Source: Propionibacteriaceae bacterium (GTDB lineage: Bacteria; Actinomycetota; Actinomycetes; Propionibacteriales; Propionibacteriaceae). From it: a DNA stretch of 36,839 bases. The position numbers and the translations under genes are program-made. Location of the stretch: the NCBI GenBank assembly GCA_020846255.1, contig JADLEH010000364.1, forward strand, positions 1-36,839, given 5' to 3'. This document shows, in pieces, positions 23,603 to 32,540 of the stretch; the stretch's first letter is position 1; every line of letters begins with the position of its first letter. The notes under the pieces are model-generated. The model did not search any database, had not been told where the DNA came from, and was given only the letters and a program-made list of their open reading frames with translations.

Positions 23603-25354
23603 ATGAGATTCCTGGATGCACCCACCCGTTTCCTGTTCTTCACCGGCAAGGGCGGGGTGGGCAAGACCTCCCTGGCCTGCGCCACTGCATTGCGGCTGGC
23701 CGACGCTGGCCGGCGCGTGCTGCTGGTGAGTACCGACCCGGCCTCCAACGTGGGGCAGGTGTTCGGCCAAACGATCGGCAACACCATCACCCCGGTGGAC
23801 TCGGTCCCTGGGCTGGATGCTCTGGAGATCGATCCCGAGCAGGCCGCTGCCGCCTACCGGGAGCGGATCATCGGGCCCGTGCGGGGCCTGCTGCCGGCCA
23901 AGGAGATCGCCTCGATCACCGAGCAGCTGTCTGGTTCGTGCACCACCGAGATCGCCTCGTTCAACGAGTTCACCGGCCTGCTGGCCGACCCCACCCTTTC
24001 AGCCGGCTATGACCACGTCATCTTCGACACCGCCCCCACCGGGCACACGATCCGGCTCCTGAAGCTCCCCGGGGACTGGACGGGTTTCCTCGACGACGGC
24101 AAGGGCGACGCGTCCTGCCTTGGACCGCTGTCAGGACTGGAGAAGCAGCGCACGATTTATGCAGGTGCGGTGACGGCCCTGGCCGACCCATCGATGACCA
24201 GCCTTGTCCTTGTGGCCCGGGCTCAGCCTTCGAGCCTTGCCGAGATTGCCCGCACCGCCGACGAGTTGTCGACCACCGGCATCACGCCGAGCGCTGTCGT
24301 CATCAACGGTGTCCTTCCCGCCGCTGCGGCGGCCGCCGACAGTCTGGGTCTGGCGGTGCGGGAGCGTGAGCAGGCAGCCATCGCTGACATGCCCGCCGGC
24401 CTGGCAGGAGTCCCGGTGGACATCATCGAGCTCAAGCCCGAGAACATGGTGGGAGTGGCAGCCCTCCGCTCGCTGCTCGGCGGTGCCACAGCCGTCCCGC
24501 AAGACGATGGCGCGCACGAACTTGTCGACCTGCCCTCCTCGCTGGACGCCCTGATCGACGAGATCGCTGTCGATGGTCACGGCCTGATCATGTGCATGGG
24601 CAAGGGTGGGGTGGGCAAGACCACCGTCGCATCCGCGATCGCTACCCGACTGGCCGAGCTGGGGCACCCGGTGCACCTGACCACCACCGATCCGGCCGGG
24701 CATCTGGACACCACCCTTGGCGGCGATGGTGCCGCGAAGAACCTCACCATGTCGCGGGTCGATCCCGTACAAGCCGTCGCCGACTACCGCGCTCACGTCA
24801 TGAACACCAAGGGCAAGAACCTCGACGAGGCCGGCCGCGCGGTGCTGGCAGAAGACCTGATGTCGCCATGCACAGAAGAGGTTGCGGTCTTTCAGCAGTT
24901 CTCCCGCCTCGTCAGCCAGGCTCGTCGCACCTTCGTCGTGATGGACACCGCACCCACCGGACACACCCTGCTGCTGATGGATGCGGCCGGCTCCTACCAC
25001 CGCGAGATCGCCCGCAACATGCCCGCCGGTACGGACTACACCACGCCGATGATGCGGCTCCAGGACCCGGACTACACCAAGATCCTGCTCGTCACCCTTC
25101 CAGAAACCACCCCTGTCCTGGAGGCCAGCGTCCTCGAAGACGACCTCAAGCGGGCTGGCATCCAGCCCTGGGCCTGGGTCATCAACCAATCGCTCGCCGC
25201 CGCAGACACCACCTCTGCGCTGTTCCGCCACCGGGCCGGCCAGGAATCCGGCCCGATCGACGCCGTCCGAAGCCGCGCCCACCGGCTGGCTATCGTCCCC
25301 TTGCTTGAGCAGGAGCCGATCGGTCGCGGACACTTTGCCCTGGTCGCGTCATGA
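23603..25354 (+). CDS. arsA: ArsA arsenite-stimulated ATPase
   Basis: This is a 583-aa two-halved ATPase from ATG 23603; the longer track ORF overlaps arsD. Each half has a deviant Walker A (TGKGGVGKTS near residue 14, MGKGGVGKTT near 333) and the ArsA signature DTAPTGHT (near 145 and 450). Cysteines lie in the family positions, for example SCTTEI and SPCTEE. ArsA takes arsenite from ArsD and normally powers an ArsB or Acr3 membrane pump. No pump gene is present in this window, so its partner must lie elsewhere or be missing. The 3' end overlaps arsR by ATGA. Confidence 0.96.
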   Translation: MRFLDAPTRFLFFTGKGGVGKTSLACATALRLADAGRRVLLVSTDPASNVGQVFGQTIGNTITPVDSVPGLDALEIDPEQAAAAYRERIIGPVRGLLPAKEIASITEQLSGSCTTEIASFNEFTGLLADPTLSAGYDHVIFDTAPTGHTIRLLKLPGDWTGFLDDGKGDASCLGPLSGLEKQRTIYAGAVTALADPSMTSLVLVARAQPSSLAEIARTADELSTTGITPSAVVINGVLPAAAAAADSLGLAVREREQAAIADMPAGLAGVPVDIIELKPENMVGVAALRSLLGGATAVPQDDGAHELVDLPSSLDALIDEIAVDGHGLIMCMGKGGVGKTTVASAIATRLAELGHPVHLTTTDPAGHLDTTLGGDGAAKNLTMSRVDPVQAVADYRAHVMNTKGKNLDEAGRAVLAEDLMSPCTEEVAVFQQFSRLVSQARRTFVVMDTAPTGHTLLLMDAAGSYHREIARNMPAGTDYTTPMMRLQDPDYTKILLVTLPETTPVLEASVLEDDLKRAGIQPWAWVINQSLAAADTTSALFRHRAGQESGPIDAVRSRAHRLAIVPLLEQEPIGRGHFALVAS

Positions 25355-25689
25355 ACCGAACCCTGGCAACGATCGAGTGCGACGCCGCTGAGCCCGAAAA
25401 GCTCATGCCCGCCCCCGACGCCGAACAGCTCGCCGACCTGCTCAAGGCGCTCGCCGACCCGGTCAGGCTCCGACTGCTGCGCCTGGTCGCCGAATCCCCA
25501 GACACGACAGCGTGCGCCTGCCACCTGCCCACAGCCCTGGGAATCTCCCAACCCACCCTCTCCCACCACCTCAAGAAGCTGGTCGACGCCGGGCTCCTGG
25601 TCCGGGAACAGCGGGGGCGTTGGGCTCACTACCAGCTCGAAGCGACGGCCTTGGGTCCAGTGTGGGGTTACCTCGAAGCGTGCCGCTGA
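25351..25689 (+). CDS. arsR: ArsR-family repressor
   Basis: This is a 112-aa winged-helix regulator with ALADPVRLRLLRLVAESPDTTACACHLPTALGISQPTLSHHLKKLVDAGLL. The CAC pair just before the recognition helix is the likely arsenite-binding site; metal binding would release it from DNA. ATG 25351 overlaps the arsA stop. As last gene of the operon it probably gives feedback control through the ATCGAC-N4-GTCGAT sites before arsD. A small hairpin (AAGTGT-GAGA-ACACTT, 25697-25712) follows the stop and may end the transcript. Confidence 0.93.
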   Translation: MNRTLATIECDAAEPEKLMPAPDAEQLADLLKALADPVRLRLLRLVAESPDTTACACHLPTALGISQPTLSHHLKKLVDAGLLVREQRGRWAHYQLEATALGPVWGYLEACR

Positions 25690-25848
25690 CCTGTCGAAGT
25701 GTGAGAACACTTGGGCTCGCTGGGGCGACTCCAAGCTCGCTCTCCTGCCGTCGTGACGGTCGCGCAATCGGGGTGCAGCGGCGGACTCAGGGTCCTTCCC
25801 GATGCGACGATGATCGCCCCGGGTTCCGGCGTCGGTAAGAGCGCAGCG

Positions 25849-25948
25849 CGCTCATCAGCGGTTGCGGTCGTTTGGATGGGCGGCGCGAGCCGGTAGCCGG
25901 ATGAAGCTTCGCGCTTGTTCGATTCCCACAATTCGTGCGTTTTTGGGG
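25849..25948 (+). repeat. Island repeat, copy A (extended)
   Basis: About 100 bases align with copy C at 36534-36630. The left part is CGCTCATCAGCGGTTGCGG followed by TCGTTT, and the right part is TTCGATTCCCAC followed by AATTCGTGCGTTTTTGGGG. The TTCGATTCCCAC block looks like the T-loop and 3' T-stem of a tRNA. It lies between the arsenic operon and the next module. The remaining sequence from 25713 to 26373 holds no convincing gene. Confidence 0.65.
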
Positions 25949-26373
25949 GACCGACGGGCCGAGATTGCCATCATGTCCCGGCCTCTGATGGCGCCCAGGT
26001 CGCCAACTTGTCAGAACCGCACAACCACCCGACTGCGGCACCGCCGCGAACGATCCGGACCCTTGTTGGCTAACTGAGGACATTTGTCTGGCCACTTGGT
26101 GCCAGCCCTTTCGGAAGAGCGGTTGGCTCGAGCGAGAGCGCCATCGCGCTGAGGTCGCCCGCCAGTGGGCGGAGCTGGGCGACTGCGACGCTTGCGGGTA
26201 TCGGTGGTCCACGCATGCCGGTTAGCACAAAGATCCCGATGGCATGTGCGGCGAGTGCGCGGTCGAGTTCGTACACGGTGAACGCACAGCCGTCATGGGA
26301 ACTTGTCTGGCCGTCGACAGATAGAAACCCCCGACTCTGGACCGAACGAACCGGAGAATGCTTGGCTTCAACC

Positions 26374-27948
26374 ATGGACGGAGATGAGGCACCCCGCCCC
26401 CCGCGCTACGACTGGTTCGGTTGGAGCGTCGACGCCATGGAAGTTGATGTAACAGCTGGGCGCTTGGCTGAAACGCACGAGTACTTCCACCGCCAACTCG
26501 ATGACACCACTGCCTTCGGCGGGCTGACTACCACCGTAGCCGCGCTTGCAGATGCGCTTCCGAACGAGCACTGGGCTGAAGTGCGAGACCGGCTGCAGGC
26601 GATGAGTGACCTCGTCCACGAGGGTTTCGCAGTGGGACTGAGCCTGCTTGCTACGCAGCAGACAATTCGAGCCATCGTGGGCTACCCGATCTACGACCGC
26701 CACGTGCGGAACGTGGCCCGGCTACTCGGCGAGGACCGGCATCCGTGGGTAGCGCTGGCCGCGCTGCGGGCTGCATCGACGGCGTGCATGCAGTCGCCAG
26801 CGCTCGCGCGGGCGGCCAGCGACGGCCTCAGCAGGTTTGACCCAATCTCGATCGTCCCTCTCGAGCGCCCGAATCATCGGCTGGCCGCACTTCTGACCGG
26901 CGGGTTCCGCGAGCGCGTAGCCGCTGCCGAGGAGGCGGCCGCCGGACAGCACGGATCGGAGACGTGGTGGCGACCCAGAGGAAAGATCCTGCTCGATCCA
27001 GAGGCCATGGACGGAACCGCCGGCGAGGCGTCGGCCGAGTTGCACCGACGGTTGCTCGCCGATGCGGAGCAAGTCCTAGCGAAGGTCGGGGCCTCCATGG
27101 TGACCGAGGTCGACTATCATCCTCACCTTCGCTCGTTGCTGATGCAGGCACAAGCCATCGCTCCGGTCGGGCTGACGCGCATTGGCGCGCTGGTCGAGGC
27201 GCCTGGTGGTGATTTGCTGCAAAGTGGGGCGCTCGACAGCCAGACAATCCGGCTCACGGCCGCCCCAGACCGAGCCGTTGTCCTGCCCCGTGCGGGGGTA
27301 TCGGGTCTGAGCGGCGAGGGCGAGTCGGCACATGGCTTTGTCGTGGTGACGCGCCCTGAGCGAATCCGGAGTGCCCACGGGCGCATCGATGGCATCAAGC
27401 TACCTGACGCCCCGGTGGCTGCGTTTCTGCGCAGCACCGTGTATGACGGTGAGCGACGTGACTGCGTCCTGCACATATTGGTCGACGACCCCGTGCAGTT
27501 GGACTCTGACATCTCCATGTATGTGTCGGTTCTCAGCAGCGCCGCAGCGACCGAGCCCGCGACTGCTGAGCGGTGGATGCGCTGGGCCGACCCTGACCAT
27601 CTTTCCCTCGTGATGGACACGCCCGCTACTGCTGCGTTGCGTCGCTGGTGCGTTCGTGGTGCGCGGTTTCGCACACAGACACGTCTCATCCGTGTGGAGC
27701 GGATGGAGGTGCGAGTGATCGCCGGGCGTGTCGAGCGGGAGGGGAGCCGCTCGGCACTCGTGATCATCCCCACGACCGAGTTCGGTGCTCGCTGGTTCGA
27801 AGCGGCTCGTGCTGAGGACCCGGCGTTGAGCGCAGCCATTGTCGAGGATCCGGACTTCTTCGAGAGCGAGAAAACGCACCTGGACATTGTTCTGAATCAT
27901 CTACTCTTCGAGGAGCGCTACGTCGGTACGGGAAGCTGGAGGCGATGA
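26374..27948 (+). CDS. Hypothetical protein, first gene of a coupled pair
   Basis: This is a 524-aa protein of unknown family. I chose ATG 26374 (MDGDEAPRPPRYDWFG) because the upstream part of the track ORF is low-complexity; TTG 26359 is an alternative closer to GGAGA. Residues 25-110 are helical (LAETHEYFHRQLDD, GLTTTVAALADALP, VHEGFAVGLSLLATQQ). The rest is mixed alpha/beta with strands such as SALVIIPTTEFG. I see no catalytic or membrane motif. The stop overlaps the next ATG, so the two proteins should be made together. It sits between two copies of the island repeat, which supports a self-contained module, perhaps defensive; that function is inference. Confidence 0.65.
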   Translation: MDGDEAPRPPRYDWFGWSVDAMEVDVTAGRLAETHEYFHRQLDDTTAFGGLTTTVAALADALPNEHWAEVRDRLQAMSDLVHEGFAVGLSLLATQQTIRAIVGYPIYDRHVRNVARLLGEDRHPWVALAALRAASTACMQSPALARAASDGLSRFDPISIVPLERPNHRLAALLTGGFRERVAAAEEAAAGQHGSETWWRPRGKILLDPEAMDGTAGEASAELHRRLLADAEQVLAKVGASMVTEVDYHPHLRSLLMQAQAIAPVGLTRIGALVEAPGGDLLQSGALDSQTIRLTAAPDRAVVLPRAGVSGLSGEGESAHGFVVVTRPERIRSAHGRIDGIKLPDAPVAAFLRSTVYDGERRDCVLHILVDDPVQLDSDISMYVSVLSSAAATEPATAERWMRWADPDHLSLVMDTPATAALRRWCVRGARFRTQTRLIRVERMEVRVIAGRVEREGSRSALVIIPTTEFGARWFEAARAEDPALSAAIVEDPDFFESEKTHLDIVLNHLLFEERYVGTGSWRR

Positions 27949-28532
27949 GCGAGGCCCACGATGAGCTGGTGACGCTCGACTTCGAGGACGCCGAGGGCAT
28001 CTGGAACGCTTTTACGCCGCCCGGACCCGAGGACATCTTGGCCCGACCGGCGTTTGAGCGGGAGTTGCGGTTCTTCATTGGCCTCGAGGACGAGGGCCTC
28101 TACTTTCGTCCTGGCGGGTGGACCATCGATCTGCCCGTCACTGTCGCTCGCGTAGCCATAGTGGCCGCCGTACTTGCTGCCGGCTTCCAGCTCGCAGGAC
28201 TGGAGGACTTGGACCGAGAGGTCATCATCGCCACGGCCGGACTGATCGCCGGCATGGACCTGCGCCCTGTCCGCTTGGCACGACGCGACCGGCAGCTCGC
28301 CGATCGTCTCGACCAAGCCGGGCTGGCTGGAGTCCCTCTCAGTGCAGCTCAAGCGCGCCGCGCGCTCCCCAAGGCCCGCCGACGGGATGTGACCCCGGAC
28401 GAAATGGCCGAGGTCCTCGAGCGCCTCGTCGCCGCGGGCTTGGCCGACCGACATGGGCACGACGAGTGGACGCTGCGAGCCAAAGGGAGTGAGGCGTGGA
28501 TCAGGCTGAGACTGTCGCGAGACAGCGCGTAG
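27945..28532 (+). CDS. Hypothetical protein, second gene of a coupled pair
   Basis: This is a 195-aa protein starting at ATG 27945 in a 4-bp overlap, with GGAGG just upstream. The N-terminal half is acidic. A hydrophobic stretch (VTVARVAIVAAVLAAGFQLAGL, about residues 65-86) may be a single membrane segment or a buried helix. The C-terminal third (TPDEMAEVLERLVAAGLADRHGHDEWTLRAKG) looks like a winged-helix unit. I do not recognise the family. Its constant partner is the 524-aa protein upstream. Confidence 0.65.
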   Translation: MSEAHDELVTLDFEDAEGIWNAFTPPGPEDILARPAFERELRFFIGLEDEGLYFRPGGWTIDLPVTVARVAIVAAVLAAGFQLAGLEDLDREVIIATAGLIAGMDLRPVRLARRDRQLADRLDQAGLAGVPLSAAQARRALPKARRRDVTPDEMAEVLERLVAAGLADRHGHDEWTLRAKGSEAWIRLRLSRDSA

Positions 28533-29057
28533 AGCGAAGGGAGCAGCTGCCCTCCAGCAAGCAAGACTCAAAGCTGTCCCTTAGGGCTGTGGCCTGAGGA
28601 TCTCGCTCTTGCTCGATTCCCACAAATCGGCCGTTTCTAGCGCGCCCAGCTTGTGTGACACCCGTTGCGGATCCGGCCCACCCCGACCTTGGGTCAGGCG
28701 CGCACCACCCGCTTGTCGGGACTCGACAAGCGTGACATTGGTCACCAAGGATGACCGTTCAGCAAGCCCGCTCCCGTCGTGCCGTAAATGGAACCAGTGA
28801 CAGCCGCTCGAGTGACCTCATCTGCGCGCGAACATCCAGCCCCTGCTCGGCCAGCGCGAGCAAATCCATGACCAGACCGTCACCCGACGCCTGGGCACTG
28901 GCTGCTGGAACTCATGATGCAGTGGCCTCGCGATCTCGACGTGGCTGGTGTCAGTGATCGTGACCCTGCGGGACACACCCGTGGATGCTCGGCGATCCGT
29001 AGGCCATCCAAGCGGACCTAGACCCTCGAAGGTCCCTGCCGAGCAGAGGTTCCCTCC
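28533..29057. other. Gap between modules, holding repeat copy B
   Basis: About 525 bases with no credible gene. Repeat copy B lies near the left end. The remainder has several short open frames in different phases, with no ribosome site or protein I recognise. Confidence 0.45.
28608..28640 (+). repeat. Island repeat, copy B
   Basis: CTTGCTCGATTCCCAC is followed by AAATCGGCCGTTTCTAG. It matches copies A and C in the tRNA-like block and copy D in the right-hand core. The upstream 60-base extension seen in A and C is largely lost. Confidence 0.65.
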
Positions 29058-29810
29058 TCACTCGAACCGCGCATCTCCGAAGATAATCCCAAATACTGGA
29101 TGATCCTCGGCAAGGAGTGCGATGGTGACGGTCTTCAGTCCACGTACATCCCAAGCGACGTCCTGATCGCCCCCGTAGATCACCTCATGCTTCTGGCAAG
29201 CGCTGTATTCCTCGTCGTCGCCGACTGGTATGCGCTCTCGCAGGATCCCGTCGAGTCTGACGAGAACGACGTATTGATGGCATGGTACCTCGGTGGCGCC
29301 GACCGAGGCCTTGAAGGTCGTTGCTCCGGGCGGCACGGCAAATGTGACGTGTCCTGACTGGTTATCCGCGTTAAGTGTGAATCCGCTTCTGTAGCTATTG
29401 TCAACGGTCTTTACGCGCCCGTACGTTGGCGTCCCTTTTCCCACCTGCTCTGTTCGGCTGATGTACCGAACTGGAAAGCCTGGATTGGGCGGCACATAGC
29501 TCGGCCATTGCCAGATCGGCCGACCGCTCGTGGTCTCGCTGTACTTGTCGACCGATGTAATCACGATGGCGCCCGCAATGAGCACAGCTGCGATCGTCCA
29601 AGCCGCCACCCGCGTACGGTTTCGCTTGATGATGGCCACGGCGCCCGAGATCGTGGCTAGGACGGCAAGGGTCAATACCACGGCCTGCGGCAAGCCCCGA
29701 GAGGGAAGTGTGTCCAACGCTGCACCTGCGCTAAGGGCGCCCACCACAAATAGGACCACGGCTGGCGTCTCGGATCTAGACGTCGGCTGGTCATCGGTCA
29801 CGCCTCGCAT
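29058..29810 (-). CDS. Membrane protein with C-terminal NPCBM-like domain
   Basis: This is a 250-aa protein with ATG 29810 as likely start (MRGVTDDQPTSRSE), though the ribosome site is weak. Three hydrophobic helices lie in the first 90 residues (AVVLFVVGALSAGAAL, AVVLTLAVLATISGAVAII, VAAWTIAAVLIAGAIVI). The rest, likely outside the membrane, is beta-rich with HVTFAVPPGATTFKASVGA, VVLVRLDGILRERIPV and LKTVTIALLAEDH. This pattern resembles NPCBM/NEW2 carbohydrate-binding-like domains. It may bind a cell-surface glycan, but nothing more specific can be said. Confidence 0.65.
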   Translation of the reverse strand: MRGVTDDQPTSRSETPAVVLFVVGALSAGAALDTLPSRGLPQAVVLTLAVLATISGAVAIIKRNRTRVAAWTIAAVLIAGAIVITSVDKYSETTSGRPIWQWPSYVPPNPGFPVRYISRTEQVGKGTPTYGRVKTVDNSYRSGFTLNADNQSGHVTFAVPPGATTFKASVGATEVPCHQYVVLVRLDGILRERIPVGDDEEYSACQKHEVIYGGDQDVAWDVRGLKTVTIALLAEDHPVFGIIFGDARFE

Positions 29811-29832
29811 GTTAGCGGCGTCCACTCGACGG

Positions 29833-29957
29833 GCGTGGGGTGGTCTTGATTCCTGCCGTCCGGCACGCGCCCGTCAGCTGAGACATTGAGGATTCTGATC
29901 CCTCTTGGTAGCGGTGTCCGCAGGGGGCACGAGGGTTCGGTCCCCTCAAACCCACGC
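29833..29957 (+). pseudogene. tRNA-like remnant (T-arm)
   Basis: GAGGG-TTCGGTC-CCCTC (29931-29947) forms a perfect 5-bp stem with a 7-base loop, the shape of a tRNA T-arm. GTGTCCGCAGGGGG just before it recalls the variable arm of a leucine tRNA. GCGTGGG at 29833 can pair with CCCACGC at 29951, but three extra bases follow the T-arm and the D-arm is not convincing. I take this as a decayed tRNA fragment, possibly left by integration. Confidence 0.3.
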
Positions 29958-30111
29958 TGGACTGTTGATGTGCACCCCCAGAATCTAGGCGCTACTTGGC
30001 GCCGCCCGGCACTACGCCAAGGTGGGCAAGTCCGCACATGAGGATCCCCCTGTCGTTGGCCTTCCATACACCCAGCACTTCGCCGCACGACTCGTAGGGA
30101 AGATTATGCGA

Positions 30112-31050
30112 TCAATAGAGGTCATCCGGTCCGCGTTTCCTACGCACCGACTTAAGCATCACGGCGACGAGCCACACGACAACTGCCGGTGCCAACGCCG
30201 TGATAACGAATCTTGCTGCCGGCGAGATACCTTCCCCATTGAGTGCGAGCCAGAACTGGTCCGGGAGGATCAGGAAAGCGAGGGATCCAGCAAGCACCAC
30301 GACCGCCAGCCATAGGAGGCTCAGTTGACGCTGCAACCGGTTCGTGTCGCTGGTGTCGATGCCTAACGGGGGCGGTTGCCCCTGCGATCGTCTGGCGGGA
30401 AGATGCGCGGCCGCTACGTCGTTCCGAAGCGCCTGGAGCTCGGACCGCACGATGTCAACGTCCTTGGCCAACGCTCGAGGCGAAGACTCTCCGCGCTCGT
30501 AAGGGATGTCGCGCCAACTACCTCGCTTGAGGCGCTCGGCTCGATCCCCGAGAACGTAGAACTGCGCGCGTCCAATAGGGAACCCGACCGGAATGATGAC
30601 GTCTGCATCCGACACGTTGCTAACCGAAAGGTAGATGCGATTGCGAGTGCCCGGGTCGACATAGGTACTACCTACAGACAGGCCGGCGGCATATAACTGG
30701 CCCAGGCCAATGACGCTGGCGTACACGTCGGGCGGCAACTCGAACGCCTCCTTCGTAAAAAGCCGCACCGTTGCTCCAGGGGCGATTCGTATACGACCGT
30801 CTGCCCCGGCGGGAGTCCGGTGCTCCCTCAGTCCCTCGCCTGCAGTGAGGTAGTCGATCGTGCCTACGTCCCCGGAGGCATGCACTTCGTACGAGGCGTA
30901 GGCAGCGTGGGCCGGGTCGTACGCCGTTTCGCGATCAAGGAGAATTCCCAATTCCTCGATCGCGACACGGATCTGCCTATCGGTCAGTTGCGCGGTTGGC
31001 TTGAGGGGTCGGTCGCCCCACAACTGCCGGAACGACGGCTCCGTCGCCAC
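30112..31050 (-). CDS. Membrane-anchored protein with dUTPase/dCTP-deaminase fold
   Basis: This is a 312-aa protein from GTG 31050, a few bases after a G-run. Residues about 25-185 show the trimeric dUTPase/dCTP-deaminase pattern: LTDRQIRVAIEELGILLD, APGATVRLFTKEAFELPPD, LSVGSTYVDPGTRNRIYLSVSN and IPVGFPIGRAQFYVLG. A charged, possibly coiled region follows, then two membrane helices (LLWLAVVVLAGSLAFLIL and VITALAPAVVVWLVAVML) and a basic tail. Soluble members deaminate or hydrolyse pyrimidine nucleotides, and some deplete nucleotides during phage infection. Here the catalytic residues are not all obvious, so it may instead be a binding module tethered to the membrane. Confidence 0.7.
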   Translation of the reverse strand: MATEPSFRQLWGDRPLKPTAQLTDRQIRVAIEELGILLDRETAYDPAHAAYASYEVHASGDVGTIDYLTAGEGLREHRTPAGADGRIRIAPGATVRLFTKEAFELPPDVYASVIGLGQLYAAGLSVGSTYVDPGTRNRIYLSVSNVSDADVIIPVGFPIGRAQFYVLGDRAERLKRGSWRDIPYERGESSPRALAKDVDIVRSELQALRNDVAAAHLPARRSQGQPPPLGIDTSDTNRLQRQLSLLWLAVVVLAGSLAFLILPDQFWLALNGEGISPAARFVITALAPAVVVWLVAVMLKSVRRKRGPDDLY

Positions 31051-31811
31051 ATGCCCCCCCGATGCTCGATCAGCCCATCGATATCCTCTAGAGACGCAGA
31101 GTATTGGGAGTCATAGCCTGTGCGAGCCAATTTCGACGCGTTGCGGCGGTTGGGCTCCGACAGGTTTGCGAACAACCAGCTACCTGGCAGTCCGGGTCGC
31201 TTGGTTGATCTGATCCAGTCCGGCGCTCAGGCACCCGATTTGTTCCGACTCATTGATGCGGTGGAAACCGGCCGCAATCGGCCGTTTGTGGGGCGCAGGA
31301 GGGACCGATTGGATCGAGACGCTCGGCGCCACACGAAGGTTGGGCGCCCGATTGTGCAAGTTCGACAAACGCCCGCACTCCTCGCGGAGGGAAGGGTCCC
31401 GCGGCGTCGGTGGCAGATGCGGACGATCGCCCGGGGGACTGACCGTCGATTTCAGTGCACTCGGGCAGCATGCATCATTCATGACCCATGGTCGAGAGCT
31501 CTGCTCTGGTCGACTCCAGGGCAGGCGCGCTAGCGTTCTGAGCGGCGCATCGGCAGTGAACTCCTCCGACGCATGCTCGGCCGTACCCAGCGAAGAATCA
31601 CGCCGATGGTCCGCCTACACGATCAGGCCACGCCGGTCCCCGAAACCCACGTAGTGGCGTGGTTGGCCCGGATCCATGTCAGCGACGATTATCGACGGCT
31701 CGTCTTCGACGTTGAGGGTCCCACTCGGGTGCGCCCACTGGGGTTGAACCGTCGCAAAGTCCCTTCGGCAAGGCGCGCGCCCACGGGTGGGTCGGAGCCC
31801 GGCCGGCAAAT
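31051..31811. other. Gap with repeat copy E and a possible broken gene
   Basis: About 760 bases without an intact gene. A plus-strand frame from GTG 31120, preceded by GGGAG, reads like protein for about 50 codons (FDALRRLGSDRFANNQ, LVDLIQSGAQAPDLF). It then meets repeat copy E at 31273 and becomes Arg-rich nonsense, which suggests a gene cut by recombination. The right half shows nothing I can support. Confidence 0.35.
31273..31296 (+). repeat. Island repeat core, copy E
   Basis: CGCAATCGGCCGTTT followed by GTGGGGCGC. It matches copy C through AATCG-CCGTTT-TGGGGCGC and copies B and D through AATCGGCCGTTT. The tRNA-like left half is absent. Confidence 0.5.
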
Positions 31812-32525
31812 CTAGCGCGGCAGCATCGGGTAACGGTCGTACGTGGAAGATCCTGGTTGCCAAATGTCGGCCACCGCCGAGCCTGGCACGTCCGCGAAGT
31901 AGTGCACGTCGCCCCACGCCATCGCCAAACCAGCCAGGTGCCCGGCGAAAACCGGGCCCAGACCGGGGAACGCGTGGAAGCTAACACCGAGCAGGGGCAG
32001 GTCAACGACGACGATGGACGGGCGGCCGAGTTCAGCGAGGCGGACGCGGGCCTCTGGCGCGGCACGCCAGTAGATCGCCTCGCCGCCCCAGGTTGACAGC
32101 AGCGGGCGAACCCCTGACGGAAAGTCTGCGAATGTCGAGCGGCTCACAACCGCACACACACGTCCGTCGCGCTCACCGGGCCCAGGGATGGCGTAGACCG
32201 TCCCGGCTCGGAACATGGCTGCGTCGTGCTTAGTGATCGAGCCTGCCGCGACCGCGGCCGAGATGCGTCGCTCTACATGTTCGGGAGTAAGCATGCGGAG
32301 GCCGTCCCGACGGATGCCGATCACCTCGTGCTCAAGCAGCCGTGTAGCGTGGTATGCCCGCAATGGGCGTCCTTCAAGGAGCATGACGAGCCGCTCATTG
32401 CTAAGGGGGATGGCGAGGTCGGATGCATACTCGGTGGTTGGGAACTTGGTGAGCGCATCACTCAATTCCGCCAGCAGTGCAGTGGGCCAAGTGCTCAGGT
32501 CGTCAGGATCAACAGCGGTGGTCAT
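31812..32525 (-). CDS. Uncharacterised protein with YHATR motif
   Basis: This is a 237-aa protein starting at ATG 32525, 15 bases after the HIRAN gene on the same strand. It contains AYHATRLLEHEVIGIRRDGLRMLTPEHVERRI, a block I recall from bacterial hypothetical proteins in which Y-H-x-T-R is followed by a helix. The block resembles the entry to ADP-ribosyltransferase or RES-type folds, but the rest of such an active site is not clear. Later parts (RVCAVVSRSTF, SIVVVDLPLLGVSFHAF) are strand-rich. It could be a toxin-like enzyme paired with the HIRAN protein; this is inference. Confidence 0.6.
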   Translation of the reverse strand: MTTAVDPDDLSTWPTALLAELSDALTKFPTTEYASDLAIPLSNERLVMLLEGRPLRAYHATRLLEHEVIGIRRDGLRMLTPEHVERRISAAVAAGSITKHDAAMFRAGTVYAIPGPGERDGRVCAVVSRSTFADFPSGVRPLLSTWGGEAIYWRAAPEARVRLAELGRPSIVVVDLPLLGVSFHAFPGLGPVFAGHLAGLAMAWGDVHYFADVPGSAVADIWQPGSSTYDRYPMLPR

Positions 32526-32540
32526 GCGTGCGGACTCGCG

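Noticed and set aside
24131-25333. 400-aa minus-strand ORF opposite arsA
   Set aside because: It lies antisense to the conserved arsA reading frame and has no family features.
25914-25948. Intact tRNA gene at the TTCGATTCCCAC repeats
   Set aside because: The 5' strand of the T-stem does not pair with CCCAC, and no anticodon or D-arm is present in any copy.
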